Shown: piece by piece, positions 1 to 7,176 of the stretch
How the letters are laid out: each line of letters starts with the position of its first letter
Numbering within the stretch: the stretch's first letter is position 1
Source of the DNA: Streptomonospora litoralis
Lineage (GTDB): Bacteria > Actinomycetota > Actinomycetes > Streptosporangiales > Streptosporangiaceae
Assembly: GCF_004323735.1 (NCBI RefSeq)
Contig: NZ_CP036455.1
Span: 5,637,101-5,701,100, forward strand
Reading direction: 5' to 3'
Length of the DNA stretch: 64,000 nucleotides
Program-made: the position numbers and the translations under genes
Notes under the pieces: generated by a model
Databases searched by the model: none
Told to the model about the DNA's origin: nothing
What the model saw: only the letters and a program-made list of their open reading frames with translations

Positions 1-47
1 ATTCCCACGATTCCAATCCCCCGGATCGCGCACCTGGAGGTGCTGCA

Positions 48-1511
48 GTGAGACTCGCAATACGCGGGAGTCGCGAGACCCCCCGCCGCAGCCGGGCGAG
101 CCGTGCCCGGCGGCTGACCGGTGCGGCGCTCGCGACGTTTCTCGGCGCGGCGGTACTGGCTCCGGCCGCCCCCGCCGCCGCCGACTCTCCGCTCCGTGAC
201 CACGCCGCTCAGCAGGGTTTCGAGATCGGCGCGGCGCTGGGCGCCGACCATCTGCAGAACGACAGCCAGTTCGCCGACCTGGCGGCCACCGAGTTCAACG
301 CCTCGACGCCCGAGAACTCCATGAAGTGGTCCGTCACCGAGCCGTCCCGCGGCCAGTTCGACTTCAGCCAGGCCGACGCGTACATGGACTTCGCCCAGGC
401 GAACAACCAGAAGGTGCGCGGCCACACGCTGGTGTGGCACAGCCAGCTGCCGTCCTGGGTGGAGAACGGCAACTTCAGCGAGAGCGAGCTGCTCTCGATC
501 ATGGAGAACCACATCGACGAGGTGGCCGGCCGCTACGCCGGTGAGATCGCCTACTGGGACGTCGCCAACGAGATCTTCCTGGGCGACGGTTCCTGGCGGA
601 ACTCGGTCTTCTACGAGACGATCGGCCCGGACTTCGTGGCCGAGGCGCTGCGTATGGCCGCCGAGGCCGACCCCAGCGCCGAGCTGTGGCTGAACGACTA
701 CAGCATCGACGGGATCAACGCCAAGAGCGACGCGTACTACAACCTGATCCAGGACCTGCTGGCCCAGGGCGTCCCGATCGACGGCATCGGCCTGCAGGCG
801 CACCTGATCAACGGCCAGGTGCCCAGCAGCCTGCAGCAGAACATCCAGCGCTTCGCCGACCTCGGCATCGACGTCGCGATCACCGAGCTGGACGTCCGCA
901 TCCAGATGCCCGCCAGCGACAGCGAACTGCAGCAGCAGGCGCAGGACTACCGCGCGGTGATGGACGCCTGCCTGGCGGTGGACGGCTGCATCGGCGTGAC
1001 CGTGTGGGGCATCGTCGACAAGTACTCCTGGGTGCCCGACACCTTCGAGGGCGAGGGCGCTCCGCTGCTCTACAACGACAACTACCAGCCCAAGCCGGCC
1101 TACGACGCCGTCCACGCGGCCCTGGGCGGGCAGAACGACGACGGCGACGACGGCGATGACGGGGACGACGATCCGCCGCCCGACCCCTCGGGTCCCTGCG
1201 CGGTCTCCTACTCCGTGGCCAACGAGTGGAACAGCGGGTTCACCGGCCAGCTGACCTTCACCAACAACGGCAGCTCCGCGCTGAACGGCTGGGACCTGCA
1301 GTTCGACTTCGCCGACGGCCAGCAGGTCAACAACGGATGGTCCGCCGAGTGGTCGCAGTCCGGATCCACCGTGACCGTGTCCAACGCCTCGTGGAACGCG
1401 TCCGTTCCGGCCGGCGGCTCGGTGAGCGTCGGGTTCAACGCCACGCACAGCGGCGCCAACTCCGAGCCGGACTCCTTCACCCTCAACGGACAGTCCTGCA
1501 GCGTCTCCTGA
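48..1511 (+). CDS. Secreted endo-1,4-beta-xylanase, GH10 plus CBM2
   Basis: The 487-residue product hydrolyses internal beta-1,4 bonds of xylan outside the cell. An arginine-rich signal peptide runs to about residue 45, cut near APAAADS. A GH10 catalytic barrel follows (about 50-360): the acid/base is Glu175 in WDVANEIF and the nucleophile is Glu280 in ITELDVR. An aspartate-rich linker (about 365-380) leads to a C-terminal family 2 carbohydrate-binding module (about 383-487) whose framing cysteines lie near each end, with binding-type tryptophans such as GW in the module. The GTG start has a CTGGAGG Shine-Dalgarno at 34-40. Only 47 bases precede it here, so promoter and regulator sites cannot be judged. 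It stands alone and no other xylan-degradation gene is adjacent. Confidence 0.95.
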   Translation: MRLAIRGSRETPRRSRASRARRLTGAALATFLGAAVLAPAAPAAADSPLRDHAAQQGFEIGAALGADHLQNDSQFADLAATEFNASTPENSMKWSVTEPSRGQFDFSQADAYMDFAQANNQKVRGHTLVWHSQLPSWVENGNFSESELLSIMENHIDEVAGRYAGEIAYWDVANEIFLGDGSWRNSVFYETIGPDFVAEALRMAAEADPSAELWLNDYSIDGINAKSDAYYNLIQDLLAQGVPIDGIGLQAHLINGQVPSSLQQNIQRFADLGIDVAITELDVRIQMPASDSELQQQAQDYRAVMDACLAVDGCIGVTVWGIVDKYSWVPDTFEGEGAPLLYNDNYQPKPAYDAVHAALGGQNDDGDDGDDGDDDPPPDPSGPCAVSYSVANEWNSGFTGQLTFTNNGSSALNGWDLQFDFADGQQVNNGWSAEWSQSGSTVTVSNASWNASVPAGGSVSVGFNATHSGANSEPDSFTLNGQSCSVS

Positions 1512-1852
1512 TTCCGGCAACCACCCTTCCCGGAGCCTCCGGGCCCCGGCCGGACGCCACAGGCACCGGCCGGGGAGGGTGACCGCCGGACCGGCCGGAC
1601 CGCATCCCCCATTCCGGCCAGTCCGGCCCGGCCCCCGCCGCGACCGCGGTGGGGGCCGTTTCGCGTCCTGGCGCCGCAAGGCCGGGGACCGGTCCCGTCC
1701 GGTGCCGGGACCGCACAGCGCAGCGCAGTCGCCTCCGCAGGCGGCAGCGAGCCGGACGGATCGCGGCGCTCGGGCAGCTGGTTTCATGGGTCGGGACACC
1801 GGGGCGTCTAAGGGCCCTGAGGTGAAGAACCCGAGGTCGCGATGGGGGAACC
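1512..1852. other. Gene-free spacer with a terminator
   Basis: No convincing gene is seen between the xylanase and the FGE gene. The notable content is the hairpin at 1630-1657. The frames open across this stretch have the arginine/proline-rich composition of GC-rich noise. Confidence 0.5.
1630..1660 (+). terminator. Probable terminator of the xylanase gene
   Basis: GGCCCCC and GGGGGCC form the outer stem, with an inner CCGCG/CGCGG pairing, followed by GTTT. It lies about 120 bases after the xylanase stop. Confidence 0.6.
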
Positions 1853-2869
1853 GTGCCGGACGAAACGGGCACGACGGCGGGTCCGGCGCCGTGCTGCGCG
1901 GCGGCGCGGCGGGCCGGCGCGGCGGATGCGGCCGATGCGGGGCCGGGTCGTCGGGCGGAGCAGGAGGCGGTCGGCGGCGCGGTGGCGCGCGGTCGGTCGG
2001 TCCGCGCTCTCCCGCACAGCGACGTCGCCCTGCCCGGCGGTGCCTTCGCCATGGGCGACTCCTTCGGCGAGGGCTACACCGCCGACGGCGAGCGCCCGGT
2101 CCACGAGGTCGAGGTGTCCCCGCTGCGGATCGACGCGACCGCCGTCACCAACCGCGCCTTCGCCCTGTTCGCCGACGCGACCGGGTACCGCACCGACGCC
2201 GAGCGCTTCGGCTCCTCGGCCGTCTTCCACCTCGCAGTGCGGGCGCGCCGCACCGACGTGCTCGGCTCCCCTCCCTCCGCGCCCTGGTGGCTGGAGGTCG
2301 CCGGGGCGGATTGGCGCCACCCGTTCGGCCCGCTGAGCGGCCTGGACGGCCTCACCGACCATCCGGTCGTGCACGTCTCCTGGGCCGACGCGCAGGCCTA
2401 CTGCGCGTGGGCCGACCGGCGGTTGCCCACCGAGGCCGAATGGGAGTACGCGGCGCGCGGGGGCCTGGACGGGCGCCGGTTCGCCTGGGGCGACGACCTG
2501 GCGCCGGGCGGCCGCTGGCGCTGCAACATCTGGCAGGGCCGGTTCCCGCACGACAACACCGCCGAGGACGGCTGGCTGTGCACGGCGCCGGTGCGCTTCT
2601 ATCCGCCCAACGGTTTCGGCCTCTTCGAGACGGCCGGCAACGTGTGGGAGTGGTGCGCCGACGCGTTCGACCCGGGCTACTACGCCCGCTCGCCGCGCCG
2701 CGATCCGGGCGGTCCCGGCGCCGACGAGCATGCGCCACGCGTGATGCGCGGCGGCTCCTACCTGTGCCACGACTCCTACTGCCACCGCTACCGCGTGGCC
2801 GCCCGCACCCGGAACACCCCCGACTCCAGCAGCGGCAACTGCGGCTTCCGCACGGTCGCCCGCGGCTGA
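1853..2869 (+). CDS. Formylglycine-generating enzyme (SUMF1/FGE family)
   Basis: FGE oxidises a cysteine in the CxPxR motif of type I sulfatases to formylglycine. The 338-residue protein follows the actinobacterial FGE pattern throughout: LPGGAFAMGDSFGEGY (about 60-75), AERFGSSAVFHL (about 117), HPVVHVSW (about 170), LPTEAEWEYAARGG (about 191), AGNVWEWC (about 261) and GGSYLCHDSYCHRYR (300 onward). Cys305 and Cys310 match the two copper-binding catalytic cysteines of the family, and NTPDSSSGNCGFR closes the active site. The N-terminus has a CC pair at residues 14-15. The GTG start is preceded by GGGGGAA at close spacing, so a start further in is possible. No sulfatase gene is seen in this window, so its substrate must be encoded elsewhere. 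Confidence 0.92.
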   Translation: MPDETGTTAGPAPCCAAARRAGAADAADAGPGRRAEQEAVGGAVARGRSVRALPHSDVALPGGAFAMGDSFGEGYTADGERPVHEVEVSPLRIDATAVTNRAFALFADATGYRTDAERFGSSAVFHLAVRARRTDVLGSPPSAPWWLEVAGADWRHPFGPLSGLDGLTDHPVVHVSWADAQAYCAWADRRLPTEAEWEYAARGGLDGRRFAWGDDLAPGGRWRCNIWQGRFPHDNTAEDGWLCTAPVRFYPPNGFGLFETAGNVWEWCADAFDPGYYARSPRRDPGGPGADEHAPRVMRGGSYLCHDSYCHRYRVAARTRNTPDSSSGNCGFRTVARG

Positions 2870-2872
2870 TCG

Positions 2873-2916
2873 CCGGGGGCGCCCGCCACAACCCGGCGGG
2901 CGCCCCCGGGAAATTT
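2873..2916 (+). terminator. Rho-independent terminator after FGE gene
   Basis: A perfect 15-bp stem (CCGGGGGCGCCCGCC and its complement, loop ACAACCC) occupies 2873-2909 and is followed by GAAATTTT. It starts four bases after the FGE stop. Confidence 0.9.
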
Positions 2917-3018
2917 TGCCCACCCGTCGCGCTCGGCCGCCGGCGCGGAGCAGACTGGGGGCCCACGGGACCGCGTCGCCCCTCACGCGCCCGATTCCCC
3001 CAGGAGAGAGGCACCCCC

Positions 3019-3480
3019 ATGCGCCGAGCCGCCGTCATCGCCGGCACAACCGCCGTCCTGGCCGCCCTGACCGCCGCCTGCGGCGGAGGCGCGGCAGGCA
3101 CGCCCTCGCCGACCGCCGCCCCATCGCCGACGGCGCCGACCCAGGCCGCGTCGATCTCCCCCGAGGCGCAGCAGGCCGCCACGCAAGAGGTCTGTGCGGC
3201 GCTGACCAAGGCCGAGGAGGTGCGCAAGGACAGCGACACCCCGGCCGAGGCGGCCGCCGCGTTCACCCTGGAGACCGACGCCCACACGCGCAGCCTCGAA
3301 GAGGGCGTCGACCCCGGATTGCACGCGATCGCCGAGGAACACCTCGGCGACAGCGAAGCGGCCGCGCCCGCGATGCGCGACTGGTGCGCCGACAACACGC
3401 CCGCGCCGAGCGCGGCCGCCGAAGGTCAGCCGCCGCCAGGGCCCGCGACCGGAGCCGGGCCCGATCAGCCCAGCAGGTAG
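3019..3480 (+). CDS. Small putative lipoprotein
   Basis: The 153-residue product begins with a short signal peptide ending LTAACGGG, a fair lipobox with the modified cysteine near residue 20. A Ser/Thr/Pro/Ala linker follows, then a soluble helical region (about 50-125) with two cysteines (EVC and WCADN) that could pair. The ATG has GGAGAGAGGC-like purines (3003-3011) at workable spacing. It is the only gene between the FGE terminator and the convergent transporter, and its last 16 bases overlap the end of that gene. No family is recognised; an envelope role is inferred from the signal only. Confidence 0.75.
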   Translation: MRRAAVIAGTTAVLAALTAACGGGAAGTPSPTAAPSPTAPTQAASISPEAQQAATQEVCAALTKAEEVRKDSDTPAEAAAAFTLETDAHTRSLEEGVDPGLHAIAEEHLGDSEAAAPAMRDWCADNTPAPSAAAEGQPPPGPATGAGPDQPSR

Positions 3481-4391
3481 GCGATCGCCACCAGCACCGG
3501 CAGTGTCAGAAACGTCGTCAGCAGCACCGTCTCACGGGTCATCTCCTGCGCGGTGCGGTACAGCACCGCGTAGGTGTACATGTTCTGCGCCGTGGGCAAC
3601 GCGGCGATCACCACGACCGCGAACAGTCCGGTGCCCTGCAGGCCGAACACGAACGCGCCCAGCGCCCAGGCCACGGCGGGTTGCACCAGGCACTTCAGCA
3701 GGACCGCCAGCACGACGGCGCCCCGCTCGGGGCCGCGGCCGGGCACGGGGCTGCCGTGCAGCGAGATACCGAAGGCCAGCAGCACCGCAGGCACCGACAT
3801 CGATCCCACCAGCTCGAACGGCTGCATCAGCGGGTCGGGCACCGCCCAGCCGGTCGCCGCGACCGCGACGCCCGCCAGACAGCCGATCACCACCGGATTG
3901 CGCAGCGGCGCGGCCAGGATCCGCAGCGGCCCGTTGCGCGTGCCGGGCTCGCGCCCCCGCAGGTCCAGGATCGTCAGGCCGATCGGGCCCAGCACGATCA
4001 GCTGGAACAGCAGCACCGGCGCGATCAGGGACGCGTCTCCCAGCACGTAGACCGACACGGGGATGCCCAGGTTGCCGGAGTTGACGTAGGTCGCGCACAG
4101 GGCGCCCATCGTGGTGGTGCCCACGCCCCAGCGGCGCAGCGCTCCAACTGCGGCGAACAGCACGCCGACGAACGCCATACTGAGCGCGCTCACCAGCAGC
4201 GGGGCGTCCACCAGCACGGACAGGTCGGCGCCGGACAGGATCTCGAACAGCAGCGCCGGCGTGGCCACGTAGAAGGCCAGGTTGGTCAGCACCTGGCGGC
4301 CGTTGGAGCCCAGAAGGTCGAGTCGGCCGAGCACATAGCCGAGAGCGACGATGCTGGCGATGACGCCGAACCCGATGACGACGCCGGTCAC
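3465..4391 (-). CDS. AEC (auxin efflux carrier) family transporter
   Basis: The 308-residue protein is almost entirely hydrophobic, with about ten membrane helices in two five-helix halves, as in the AEC/PIN-like family. These secondary transporters move organic acids such as malate or malonate; the substrate here is unknown. Recognisable features are the first helix VIGFGVIASIVALGYVLGR, the mid-protein hydrophilic loop LRGREPGTRNGP, and the polar C-terminal repeat ALPTAQNMYTYAV, where the family has a conserved Asn/Tyr cluster. The start chosen is the GTG at 4391 because GGGGGGAAG sits just upstream; an ATG eight codons further out (4415) lacks a ribosome site. It converges on the lipoprotein gene. 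Confidence 0.88.
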   Translation of the reverse strand: MTGVVIGFGVIASIVALGYVLGRLDLLGSNGRQVLTNLAFYVATPALLFEILSGADLSVLVDAPLLVSALSMAFVGVLFAAVGALRRWGVGTTTMGALCATYVNSGNLGIPVSVYVLGDASLIAPVLLFQLIVLGPIGLTILDLRGREPGTRNGPLRILAAPLRNPVVIGCLAGVAVAATGWAVPDPLMQPFELVGSMSVPAVLLAFGISLHGSPVPGRGPERGAVVLAVLLKCLVQPAVAWALGAFVFGLQGTGLFAVVVIAALPTAQNMYTYAVLYRTAQEMTRETVLLTTFLTLPVLVAIAYLLG

Positions 4392-4657
4392 GGCGCTTCC
4401 CCCCAAGCTGCCCATAGGTGTCGGCGAAGATCGCGTCGACACTAATCACGGCCGCCGATCGCCGCCACGGCGTGGCTCACACCGGCCGTCGGCCGCACCG
4501 GCCCTGCGCACCCGCCACCGCAACCGGGTGAAAGGGTTCGATCGGCCAACCGCGCCCTCTGTCCCCCCGGCCGGGGCGTCTGTTCGAACATGTTCCCCGG
4601 CGTCGCGGGCAGCGGGCCCGTAGTCGAACGACTCCGCTCCGATGTGGAGGAGGCACG

Positions 4658-4891
4658 ATGGCTGAGACGACGCCGAGCAGTGCGCTCAAGGACAAGAACT
4701 ACAACCTGGTGTGGGCCGTGCAGCAGTCGCTGGAGAATGTGTACCGGCTGCAGACCTTCATCGAGGACGCCGAGCGCGAAGGCGACCAGGAGGTCGCCAC
4801 CTGGTTGCGCCGCATCCAGGAGAACAACCAGAAGGCCGGGGAGCAGGGCAAGCGCATGCTGCTGCAGCGCCTGCAGGCCGAGAACGGGTGA
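4658..4891 (+). CDS. Conserved small helical protein, unknown function
   Basis: A 77-residue acidic, cysteine-free protein predicted to be nearly all helix, with heptad-like spacing in YRLQTFIEDAEREGDQEVA and a glutamine/lysine-rich second helix. It has a strong ribosome site (GGAGGAGGCACG before the ATG), and codon use is typical of the genome, so it is very likely translated. Similar short proteins with the IEDAEREGD-type segment are, from memory, found in other actinomycetes, but I know no function. It stands alone between divergent and convergent minus-strand genes. Confidence 0.75.
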   Translation: MAETTPSSALKDKNYNLVWAVQQSLENVYRLQTFIEDAEREGDQEVATWLRRIQENNQKAGEQGKRMLLQRLQAENG

Positions 4892-4999
4892 CAGCCGACG
4901 TGCGGCAAGTGCGGCCTCCGCGCGCCGCACCCGGCCCCTGATGTGACCACGCGGCCGCCCTCCGAGCGCAGACCGCTCGGTCGGCGGCCGCGCGACTGC

Positions 5000-5293
5000 T
5001 CACCGGGTGTGCGGCGCGAACAGCAGCGCGGCGTCGGCACGCTCGACGGTGCCGCCGTAGCCGTACATCCGCACGCCGCGCGCGACGCCCGTGCGGCGGT
5101 AGCGGTGCAGTCCCGGTTCGGCGGTGCTCAACCGCAAGGCGCGGTCGGCGGGGCCCTCGCCGGGCAGCGTGTCGGGCTCCGCGTGCCGCTCGACGACCAC
5201 GACGGCCTCCGGCGCCTCGTCCACCGTGTAGGTCCTGCCGTCGAGCGGTCCGCCGGCGAACCCGACGCTGACGCCTTCGCCGTCGGATCGCAT
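5000..5293 (-). CDS. Hypothetical protein with GGPLDGR motif
   Basis: The frame encodes about 97 residues from the ATG at 5293, MRSDGEGVSVGFAGGPLDGR, then a TYTVDEAPEAVVVVERH strand pattern and a tyrosine/arginine-rich end. The GGPLDGR(T/V) start of a small beta-rich fold is common among actinobacterial and phage hypothetical proteins. The start is uncertain: an upstream GTG and an ATG at 5392 are in frame and none has a strong ribosome site. It ends facing the small helical protein gene. No function can be given. Confidence 0.55.
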   Translation of the reverse strand: MRSDGEGVSVGFAGGPLDGRTYTVDEAPEAVVVVERHAEPDTLPGEGPADRALRLSTAEPGLHRYRRTGVARGVRMYGYGGTVERADAALLFAPHTR

Positions 5294-5504
5294 CTGCTTC
5301 ACGGCACCGATGATGCCGTCCCGCGCTGCCCGGCGCCAGCCGCCGCCGCGGACGGCGCGGGGCGGTCGGGACCGCGAACGGATGATGATCACAAACGGCG
5401 GAACCGGCGAACCGGACGTTTCGGATGCGCATCATACGAATCGATGATCCGCCGGAACCAGATCCGGCATCCCCCGACGATGGTCATGGAAAGGCAGTCC
5501 CCAC

Positions 5505-6032
5505 GTGCGATCGCTCCCTAAAGCTGTACTACCCCTCGCCCTCCTCCTCGCCGCCCAAGCGGGGTGCTCCGCTTCGGCCCCGGCCGAAACGCAGGATGCG
5601 GGAGGCCGGCCGTCGCAGCCGCCGTCCGCAAGCGCGCAGCCGACGTCGGGCCCCGAAGCGGTGGCGTCCGCGACGGAGACCGCGAAGACCTACGTCGCCG
5701 CGCTGGAGGACGGTAACGGCGAGGCGGGGTGCAGCGTGGCCTCCACCGCGATGCGGGCCCAGCTGACGGAACTGGCTGCCGACGAGGGCGGCGAGGGAGG
5801 GTGCGCCGCGGGCTTCGCCCTGTTCGCCGCCGAGCAGCCCGGCGTGGGCGGTATGGCTGTCGGCGAGGTCGAGATCGGCCCGTGGCAGGAGGCCGACTCC
5901 GGCGCCGAACCGGTCGCCCACGCGGAGATCGGCTACCCCGACGGCGCTGACACCGCCGACGGCATGACGGTGGACGGCCTCCAACTTCCCTACCAAGACG
6001 GCGCCTGGGTCGTGGACGCCGACGTGCACTGA
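5505..6032 (+). CDS. Putative exported lipoprotein
   Basis: The 175-residue protein opens with MRSLPKAVLPLALLLAAQAG, followed at once by cysteine: a signal peptide with an imperfect lipobox at residue 21. A low-complexity linker leads to a domain of about 120 residues with a helix (TAKTYVAALEDGNGEAGCSV), two further cysteines that may pair, and a C-terminal beta pattern ending GAWVVDADVH. This resembles small actinobacterial lipoproteins with an NTF2-like or DUF4878-type fold, but that is inference. The GTG start has GGAAAGG about ten bases upstream. A strong bidirectional hairpin follows its stop. Confidence 0.75.
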   Translation: MRSLPKAVLPLALLLAAQAGCSASAPAETQDAGGRPSQPPSASAQPTSGPEAVASATETAKTYVAALEDGNGEAGCSVASTAMRAQLTELAADEGGEGGCAAGFALFAAEQPGVGGMAVGEVEIGPWQEADSGAEPVAHAEIGYPDGADTADGMTVDGLQLPYQDGAWVVDADVH

Positions 6033-6059
6033 GCCTGCCGGCCGCTTTCCGGGCACGGG

Positions 6060-6088
6060 ACGGGGGGCGGGGTCGTTCCGCCCCCCGT
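6060..6088. terminator. Bidirectional terminator hairpin
   Basis: ACGGGGGGCGG and its perfect complement surround the loop GGTCGTT. It sits between the plus-strand lipoprotein gene and the end of a minus-strand small frame at 6090. Confidence 0.8.
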
Positions 6089-6089
6089 A

Positions 6090-6185
6090 CTACTTGAAGT
6101 CGGCCCAGACCGCCGCGACTATCGCGCCGAGGACGATCGGGCCGCCGAGGAGCCCGATCTCGGCGTCCCAGGAGCCGATGCCCAC
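6090..6185 (-). CDS. Possible small membrane peptide
   Basis: A minus-strand frame ends exactly at the bidirectional terminator. From an internal GTG at 6185 it gives 31 residues with one hydrophobic stretch (GLLGGPIVLGAIVAAVWADF) and strongly GC-biased third positions. The true start could be further upstream, because the frame stays open, and no clear ribosome site is visible. The only support is codon bias, a plausible membrane helix and the terminator position. Confidence 0.35.
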   Translation of the reverse strand: MGIGSWDAEIGLLGGPIVLGAIVAAVWADFK

Positions 6186-6255
6186 CGTGGTGTCATCCGG
6201 CCGGGCGGCGGCGTCCGGCTCCGACCGCCGTGCCGTACCGGCGGGCGGCCGAGTT

Positions 6256-6269
6256 GTTCCACGTGAAAC
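6256..6269. promoter_or_regulatory. parS centromere site (ParB binding)
   Basis: GTTCCACGTGAAAC is the exact reverse complement of the Streptomyces parS form GTTTCACGTGGAAC. ParB loads at such sites, which cluster around oriC in actinobacteria. It lies in an intergenic stretch upstream of the Nudix gene. No second copy of the full 14-mer was seen in this window. Confidence 0.88.
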
Positions 6270-6560
6270 CGCGCAGGTCGGTCGGGGCAGACGCGGGCTG
6301 CGGCCGGGCGCGGACGCACCCCGCGCGGGGCGGTGGCCGCACTCGAATCCGCACCGGCGGTGGCGGCGACCACGGCGGATACGCCAGGCTGGACGTCCGC
6401 ACACGGTCGGCCGCCTCGGGCGCTGTCGGCCCGACCTCCGGCGGCACGTCCCGGATGCCCCGGATACGGTGCCGCTCCCGCAGGCACCGCCGAGTCGTGC
6501 GCCGCCCGGAGAGCCCGACAGCACCGAGCGGACCCCCAGCCTCGACCAGGAGAAGCCCGC

Positions 6561-7076
6561 ATGACGACCCCCTCGCCGTCCGCCGACCCCGCACCCCTGA
6601 TGGCCGCGGCGGCCATCGCCCCCGGGCCCGAGTGGACCCTCACCTTCGTGATGCAGAGCCGAGGCGTCTACGCGGGCCACTGGCTGCTGCCGGGCGGCCG
6701 GATCCGCCCGGACGAGAGTGCGGAGCAGGCGGCGCGGCGCGAGGCCGCCGAGGAGTCGGGCGTGCGCCTGGGCCCGCTCGCGCCCACCGGGATCTACGAC
6801 ATCCGCGGCGGTTCCGAGGACGGCGAGCCCTACTGGTTCCGCATGCACGTCTACCGGGCGCTGCAGACGAGCGCCGTGCCGGAGGGGTTCGCCCCCGACC
6901 CCGCCGAAGTGGCCGGCGTCTGCCAGGTGCATCCGCGCGACATCCTGCCGCACCCGACGGACATGGTCATTCTGAACGACGCCGGACTCGCGGACTACGA
7001 CCCCGCGCTGGTCCGCCGCCTGCTGTCGGCCGACGGCGTCGTGATGGCTCCCCTCGACAGCGCTCTGCCGTCCTGA
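6561..7076 (+). CDS. Nudix hydrolase
   Basis: A 171-residue protein of the MutT/Nudix superfamily, which cleaves nucleoside diphosphates linked to other groups. The Nudix box is complete: a glycine in LPGGRI, the spaced Glu of RPDES, then REAAEESGV, giving Mg-binding glutamates at about residues 62-66. The segment before the box (WTLTFVMQSRGVYAGHWLLPGG) is the usual beta-hairpin entry. The ATG has CCAGGAGAAG upstream. The box does not predict the substrate. It lies downstream of parS and about 100 bases before the S9 peptidase gene. Confidence 0.88.
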   Translation: MTTPSPSADPAPLMAAAAIAPGPEWTLTFVMQSRGVYAGHWLLPGGRIRPDESAEQAARREAAEESGVRLGPLAPTGIYDIRGGSEDGEPYWFRMHVYRALQTSAVPEGFAPDPAEVAGVCQVHPRDILPHPTDMVILNDAGLADYDPALVRRLLSADGVVMAPLDSALPS

Positions 7077-7176
7077 TCGCCGCCGGACGCCGCGGGACCG
7101 TGCTCCTCGCCGGCGAGTCCGGTCCACTGGACGATTCGCGCACATCAGAGGCATCGCGGCTGCTTTACTGGAGATC

